Source: an uncultured Eubacteriales bacterium (GTDB lineage: Bacteria; Bacillota_A; Clostridia; Oscillospirales; Oscillospiraceae). Taken from it: a stretch of DNA of 32,466 nt. Below the pieces are notes generated by a model. That model was not told where the DNA came from, ran no database searches, and saw nothing but the letters and a program-made list of their open reading frames with translations. Location: assembly GCA_949742895.1 (NCBI GenBank), contig CATJRT010000198.1, forward strand, positions 1-32,466, read 5' to 3'. Positions 29,684 to 32,466 of the stretch are shown here, in pieces. Position numbers and translations under genes: made by a program. Every line of letters begins with the position of its first letter. The stretch's first letter is position 1.

Positions 29684-31159
29684 ATGGCAACTTATAAAAT
29701 TCGGGGAAGTTCCCACAATGTAATCTATACCTACCGTACCCAGGACGGTAAGACCAAGCAGCAATGGGAGTCCTATGACACGGAGCTGGAAGCGATTCAG
29801 CGGAAGGCGTACATCGACTTTTTGCAAAAGAATAAACGGCAGGACGATATCACCCTCGCGGCAGCGACATACCGAGAGGATCGCACGGTCAAGCAGTTAT
29901 CCCAGGAAAATGCCGCTGACCAGTCCAACGCCGGCATCTGTCTTGTTCCGTCCGCTGAGGACAACATTCATCGTACCTATGGTGAGTTTATCGACCGCTT
30001 TTTGCCCTTCTATGCCAGGAAACGCCGCTTCTCGCCCAACACCTACGACAGCTATGCCGGAACCTTGAACAACCATATCCTGCCCTACTTCGGGGATCGG
30101 ATCATGAGCCACATCACTTCGGAGGACATTGACGCTTTTCTCGACTACCTGAGCAATAAACCTTGCCAGGGCAGCAAAAGCTACGGGAAGAAGGCCGCAG
30201 AAACGCCCAGGCTCTCCTCTGCCACGATCAAAAAATGCTACAACGTCCTCATGGTCGGCTACCCCACCGCAAAAAAGTGGGGCTATGTGAAGGAGATCCC
30301 GGACACGTCCGCTCCCACTGAAAAGACAAAAAAACGCGCGGCATGGGAGCCGCAGCGGGTTTCCGACTTTTTAGAGAATACGAAGGATGATCCCATCCTG
30401 CACCTTGCCGTCCATATGGCCTTTGTCTGCTCCCTGCGGGCCGGTGAGGTCGCGGGTATCAGCGTAGACACGATTGACTTTCGGGACAGGAGTATGTGGA
30501 TCACCCAAATCGTCCAACGCGTATCCGACAAATCCCTTCAAACGCTGCCCAAGGAGGAAATCATCAAGGTCTTTCCAAAGAAGCTTGCCACATCGTCCAG
30601 CAGTCTGATTTTGAAAGGGCCCAAAACCGAGGGCAGCCACCGCAAGCAATACCTCACCACACCGTTGCTTCAGGAAATCAAACAGCGCATGGACACCATC
30701 AATAGTAATAAAGAGTTCTTTGGCCCGGAGTATCACGATCACGGTCTGCTGTTCTGTCAGCCGGACGGGACACCCCTTGACCCCAAATCTTTGGACAAGG
30801 CGTTTAAGGAGCGGCAGACGGCGATGCGCATTGAGGATCGGATTGAGTTCCAAGGTTTGCGGAAGTCAGGGCAGATGCACAAGGTACGGCTGTCTCAAAA
30901 TAACTATCAACTCGTTGCGGAGAGCAGCGGCCAGTCGCCTGAAGTCCTAATGAGCAACTACAACGAAGCACTGGATTCGGAGAAGCGTACCCTGTCACTT
31001 TTGGTGGAAACCAGTTTCTACCCTGGCACCATTCCAAGTGAGACCAAAACAGTCCCGCCGCTCCAGGCCAATGATTTGATGGCACAGCTTCAGCAAAATC
31101 CAGAACTCTCGCGCCAGCTTTTGCAAATGCTCTTAGGCGGTGCGCTTAGTGCAAGCTGA
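29684..31159 (+). CDS. int: Tyrosine recombinase / integrase with His-to-Gln changes in catalytic boxes
   Basis: This 491-residue integrase inserts and excises the element. An N-terminal arm-binding part, a SAM-like core-binding domain (GEFIDRFLPFYARKRRFSPN) and a C-terminal catalytic domain are visible. Arg I is R252 in SLRAGEVAGI. Box II is Q390-G-L-R393 where most enzymes have His-x-x-Arg, the later His/Trp is Q417 (SSGQSPEVL), and the nucleophile is Y426 (SNYNEAL). I start at ATG 29684 because AAAGGA lies nine bases upstream; an ATG three codons earlier overlaps that site. The tRNA-Thr fragment lies 106 bp past its end. Confidence 0.88.
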   Translation: MATYKIRGSSHNVIYTYRTQDGKTKQQWESYDTELEAIQRKAYIDFLQKNKRQDDITLAAATYREDRTVKQLSQENAADQSNAGICLVPSAEDNIHRTYGEFIDRFLPFYARKRRFSPNTYDSYAGTLNNHILPYFGDRIMSHITSEDIDAFLDYLSNKPCQGSKSYGKKAAETPRLSSATIKKCYNVLMVGYPTAKKWGYVKEIPDTSAPTEKTKKRAAWEPQRVSDFLENTKDDPILHLAVHMAFVCSLRAGEVAGISVDTIDFRDRSMWITQIVQRVSDKSLQTLPKEEIIKVFPKKLATSSSSLILKGPKTEGSHRKQYLTTPLLQEIKQRMDTINSNKEFFGPEYHDHGLLFCQPDGTPLDPKSLDKAFKERQTAMRIEDRIEFQGLRKSGQMHKVRLSQNNYQLVAESSGQSPEVLMSNYNEALDSEKRTLSLLVETSFYPGTIPSETKTVPPLQANDLMAQLQQNPELSRQLLQMLLGGALSAS

Positions 31160-31229
31160 TGCACAAGATTTTTGATTAGCAGATTTTTTAGCAAACGCAT
31201 TTTCACTGAGGGGCTTAGCATATGAAGAA

Positions 31230-31260
31230 AACCCCTCAAACCGTTGCGGTTCAAGGGGTT
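31230..31260 (-). terminator. Terminator following the tRNA-Thr fragment
   Basis: AACCCCT/AGGGGTT plus AACCG/CGGTT form a stem. On the minus strand it is followed by TTTTCTTC. It lies five bases past the tRNA 3' end and would terminate a tRNA transcript. It may also slow plus-strand integrase transcripts. Confidence 0.65.
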
Positions 31261-31264
31261 CAGG

Positions 31265-31309
31265 TGGAGCTGCTATCCAGATTTGAACTGGAGACCTCAT
31301 CCTTACCAA
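31265..31309 (-). other. 3' fragment of tRNA-Thr(GGT), putative integration core (att)
   Basis: On the minus strand the sequence reads anticodon loop TTGGTAA, stem GGATG, variable AGGTC, T-arm TCCAG-TTCAAAT-CTGGA, acceptor TAGCAGC, T and CCA. This fits the 3' half of tRNA-Thr(GGT). The 5' half (D-arm and acceptor 5' strand) is absent, so it is not a working tRNA. Integrases commonly use tRNA 3' ends as attachment sites, and this one lies beside an integrase. Confidence 0.7.
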
Positions 31310-31320
31310 CTGATACCCCA

Positions 31321-31353
31321 CCCTCGAAACGCCTCCATTTGGCGCTTTGAGGG
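31321..31353. repeat. Imperfect hairpin next to the tRNA fragment
   Basis: CCCTC, an AAA/TTT step and CGCC/GGCG arms form a hairpin. It may terminate the small leftward gene at 31442-31684, though no T-tract follows it. Confidence 0.4.
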
Positions 31354-31422
31354 CATTTTTGTTCCAGAAATTATGGTGCTGTGGTACTTTCCTCTCCATT
31401 GCCTCCGCCTGCTCATTTCCTA

Positions 31423-31446
31423 TTGTGGGTCAGGTTGTGGGTCAGG
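31423..31446. repeat. Tandem 12-bp direct repeat
   Basis: TTGTGGGTCAGG occurs twice without a gap (31423-31434 and 31435-31446), overlapping the stop codon of the small gene. It might be an arm-type site for the integrase or a simple slippage duplication. Confidence 0.5.
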
Positions 31447-31684
31447 ACGCAAAAGAGGGACGCACATCGGCGAGAGGAAGTCCAAAACGAACCGCCCGCT
31501 CCCGCTCATAGGTGACCCGGGTAACCTCCTCTATAAATCGCCGCTCTTTCTCGTCCGCACTGGACCACCTCACGTTGTATTTCCGGCACATCTGGAAAAA
31601 CATCTCATAATACCGATCCCTTTCCGTGTCTTTACGGCAGTACCACACCACATCGGAAACAGGCATTTCTTTTCTGGGTTCCAT
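31442..31684 (-). CDS. Small hypothetical protein (80 aa)
   Basis: This 80-residue protein is rich in Arg and Glu (VVWYCRKDTERDRYYEMFFQ, then CRKYNVRWSSADEKERRFIE). I chose ATG 31684 since AGGAGG lies seven bases upstream; an earlier start has none. It has no recognised family. It lies between the tRNA fragment and the GH3 gene, so it may belong to either the host or the element. Confidence 0.6.
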   Translation of the reverse strand: MEPRKEMPVSDVVWYCRKDTERDRYYEMFFQMCRKYNVRWSSADEKERRFIEEVTRVTYERERAVRFGLPLADVRPSFAS

Positions 31685-31842
31685 CTGAATACCTCCTGTG
31701 TCAGACAAGATCGGTGAAAAAGATCCGCTCTACGGTTTTCCCACAATGAGGTAACACGGGACAACCGATAGTTTAGCATAGCTGACGGAGAAATACAAGC
31801 AATGCCACTCTCAAAATTTGCGTCGCAGTAAACAAGTAAGTT

Positions 31843-31876
31843 GAACCCCCCTGCTACCGAAGCAACAGAGGGGTTC
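31843..31876 (-). terminator. Probable terminator of the right-edge GH3 gene
   Basis: GAACCCC/GGGGTTC with inner CTG/CAG pairing makes a stem 27 bp past the GH3 stop on the minus strand. The following bases are only loosely T-rich. Confidence 0.5.
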
Positions 31877-31902
31877 GAAAAATGAATGAAGAGGAACGCA
31901 AA

Positions 31903-32466
31903 TTAATTTTTTATGGGCTCTTTCTTCCGGTACCGCAACACCGTCAGCACCACCAACGCCAGAGCAATCACACCACAAACTGCGTCGATTCCATAAATCA
32001 GCATTTGATACGGGGCCACGACAGGCACATAGCGGCTGCCCGGCATACCGCCGTCCATGGCGGTAGAATTGACGATGGAATACAGAATGTGATGAGCCGC
32101 AATCCTGCCGTAATGATAATCGGTGGGATCCTTCACGTCGAAGGTGTACCGCGCACCGCTGGGCAGATTGGTGAGTTTACCATCACCACCAGCCTGGATC
32201 ATTTGGCCTGCGTCCATAAAGACACCAGTGTTGGCATTATCGGTGACCGCAAAGCCCTTGAAGCCCCATTCGTTGCGGAGGATACCAGTCATCAGGCCGT
32301 AGTGACCGCCCGCCCAAGTATAGCCAAGCCGGTTGAAGGAGGTCATGATAGCATTGCAGGCTGGGATCTGGGCCACCGCCATCTCATAGGAGCCATCGGC
32401 GTTGGTCTTGACGTAATTCTCCTCGACGGTGCCGCTCTTCATGCAGATTTCGAAAGGCTCCAAGTA
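31903..32466 (-). CDS. GH3 beta-glucosidase, C-terminal part with membrane anchor (runs off right edge)
   Basis: This is the 3' end of a second GH3 gene. The visible 187 residues are the end of the catalytic N-domain: AVAQIPACNAIMTSFNRLGY, then GILRNEWGFKGFAVTDNANT, in which the Asp of VTD is the likely nucleophile. A C-terminal transmembrane helix (CGVIALALVVLTVLRYRKK) ends the protein, so the enzyme should be anchored outside the cell. Because the catalytic domain lies at the C-terminus, this enzyme has the same swapped order as the left-edge one. It begins beyond the window. It cannot be the missing end of the left gene by simple circular closure, since the frames disagree. Confidence 0.88.
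   Translation of the reverse strand, partial: YLEPFEICMKSGTVEENYVKTNADGSYEMAVAQIPACNAIMTSFNRLGYTWAGGHYGLMTGILRNEWGFKGFAVTDNANTGVFMDAGQMIQAGGDGKLTNLPSGARYTFDVKDPTDYHYGRIAAHHILYSIVNSTAMDGGMPGSRYVPVVAPYQMLIYGIDAVCGVIALALVVLTVLRYRKKEPIKN

Noticed and set aside
31265..31309. An intact tRNA-Thr gene.
   Set aside because: The D-arm, the 5' acceptor strand and the 5' side of the anticodon stem are missing, so it is a fragment.
1..32466. The window might be a closed circle in which the two GH3 fragments are one gene.
   Set aside because: Joining the right edge to the left edge puts the two GH3 frames out of register, and more than 100 residues of the catalytic domain would be missing. They are separate partial genes.
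1..32466. CRISPR array, rRNA genes, antibiotic-resistance genes.
   Set aside because: No regularly spaced repeats, rRNA-like sequence or recognisable resistance protein was found.

Overview
The window looks like a chromosomal segment of a GC-rich gut Firmicute, probably of the Clostridia/Oscillospirales type. This is inferred from an AgrC/LytTR regulatory pair, GH3 enzymes with swapped domains, DUF6273, PcfJ/PcfK, YodL and LPD11 family proteins, strong AGGAGG-type ribosome binding sites and TTGACA/TATAAT promoters. No species can be assigned from sequence reading alone. Two partial GH3 beta-glucosidase genes lie at the two edges. Both are on the minus strand and both have the swapped order (C-domain, Fn3-like domain, N-domain).

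Region 1 (1-10.95 kb) is a glycan-degradation locus with its own two-component system. A lipoprotein-GH3 operon (minus) diverges from a LytTR response regulator and GHKL sensor kinase pair (plus). A second minus operon encodes a short peptide, a DUF6273 protein, an alpha-L-rhamnosidase lipoprotein and an SGNH esterase lipoprotein. Both operons are preceded, at nearly the same distance, by the same pair of 9-bp direct repeats with 12-bp spacing, the architecture expected for LytTR-domain binding. The DUF6273 gene is split by a complete IS5-family insertion (9408-10558, CTAA target duplication, matching inverted repeats); removing it restores one open frame.

Region 2 (about 11.0-31.3 kb) is an integrated mobile element or a large remnant of one. 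From left to right it holds a YpsA-like SLOG protein divergent from an Xre regulator, a ParM/ParR-type partition operon, and a long minus-strand operon transcribed from a strong promoter near 29.03 kb. That operon encodes a small basic protein, a YqaJ exonuclease, a RecD2-type helicase, a protein with a long Pro/Ala linker, a primase/Toprim-YodL fusion, a small protein, a PcfK-like protein, a DUF7666-like protein, a PcfJ-like protein, a sigma region-2-only protein, DUF2786 protein, a full NAD+-dependent DNA ligase, LPD11 and zinc-finger (DUF3268) proteins. An excisionase-like gene and a tyrosine integrase, divergent from the long operon, lie at the right end and abut a 3' fragment of tRNA-Thr(GGT) with its terminator, the likely attachment core. 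No relaxase, type IV secretion, capsid or terminase gene is visible, so how the element moves is unclear.

Region 3 (31.3-32.47 kb) has a small unknown gene and the 3' end of a second GH3 enzyme with a C-terminal membrane anchor.

The most unusual points are the shared LytTR-type operators, the leader of the long operon (operator, arginine-rich leader peptide, palindrome, multi-branched terminator), the recurring hairpins between genes of that operon, the integrase with Gln at both usual His positions, and the tRNA fragment that lacks its 5' half.
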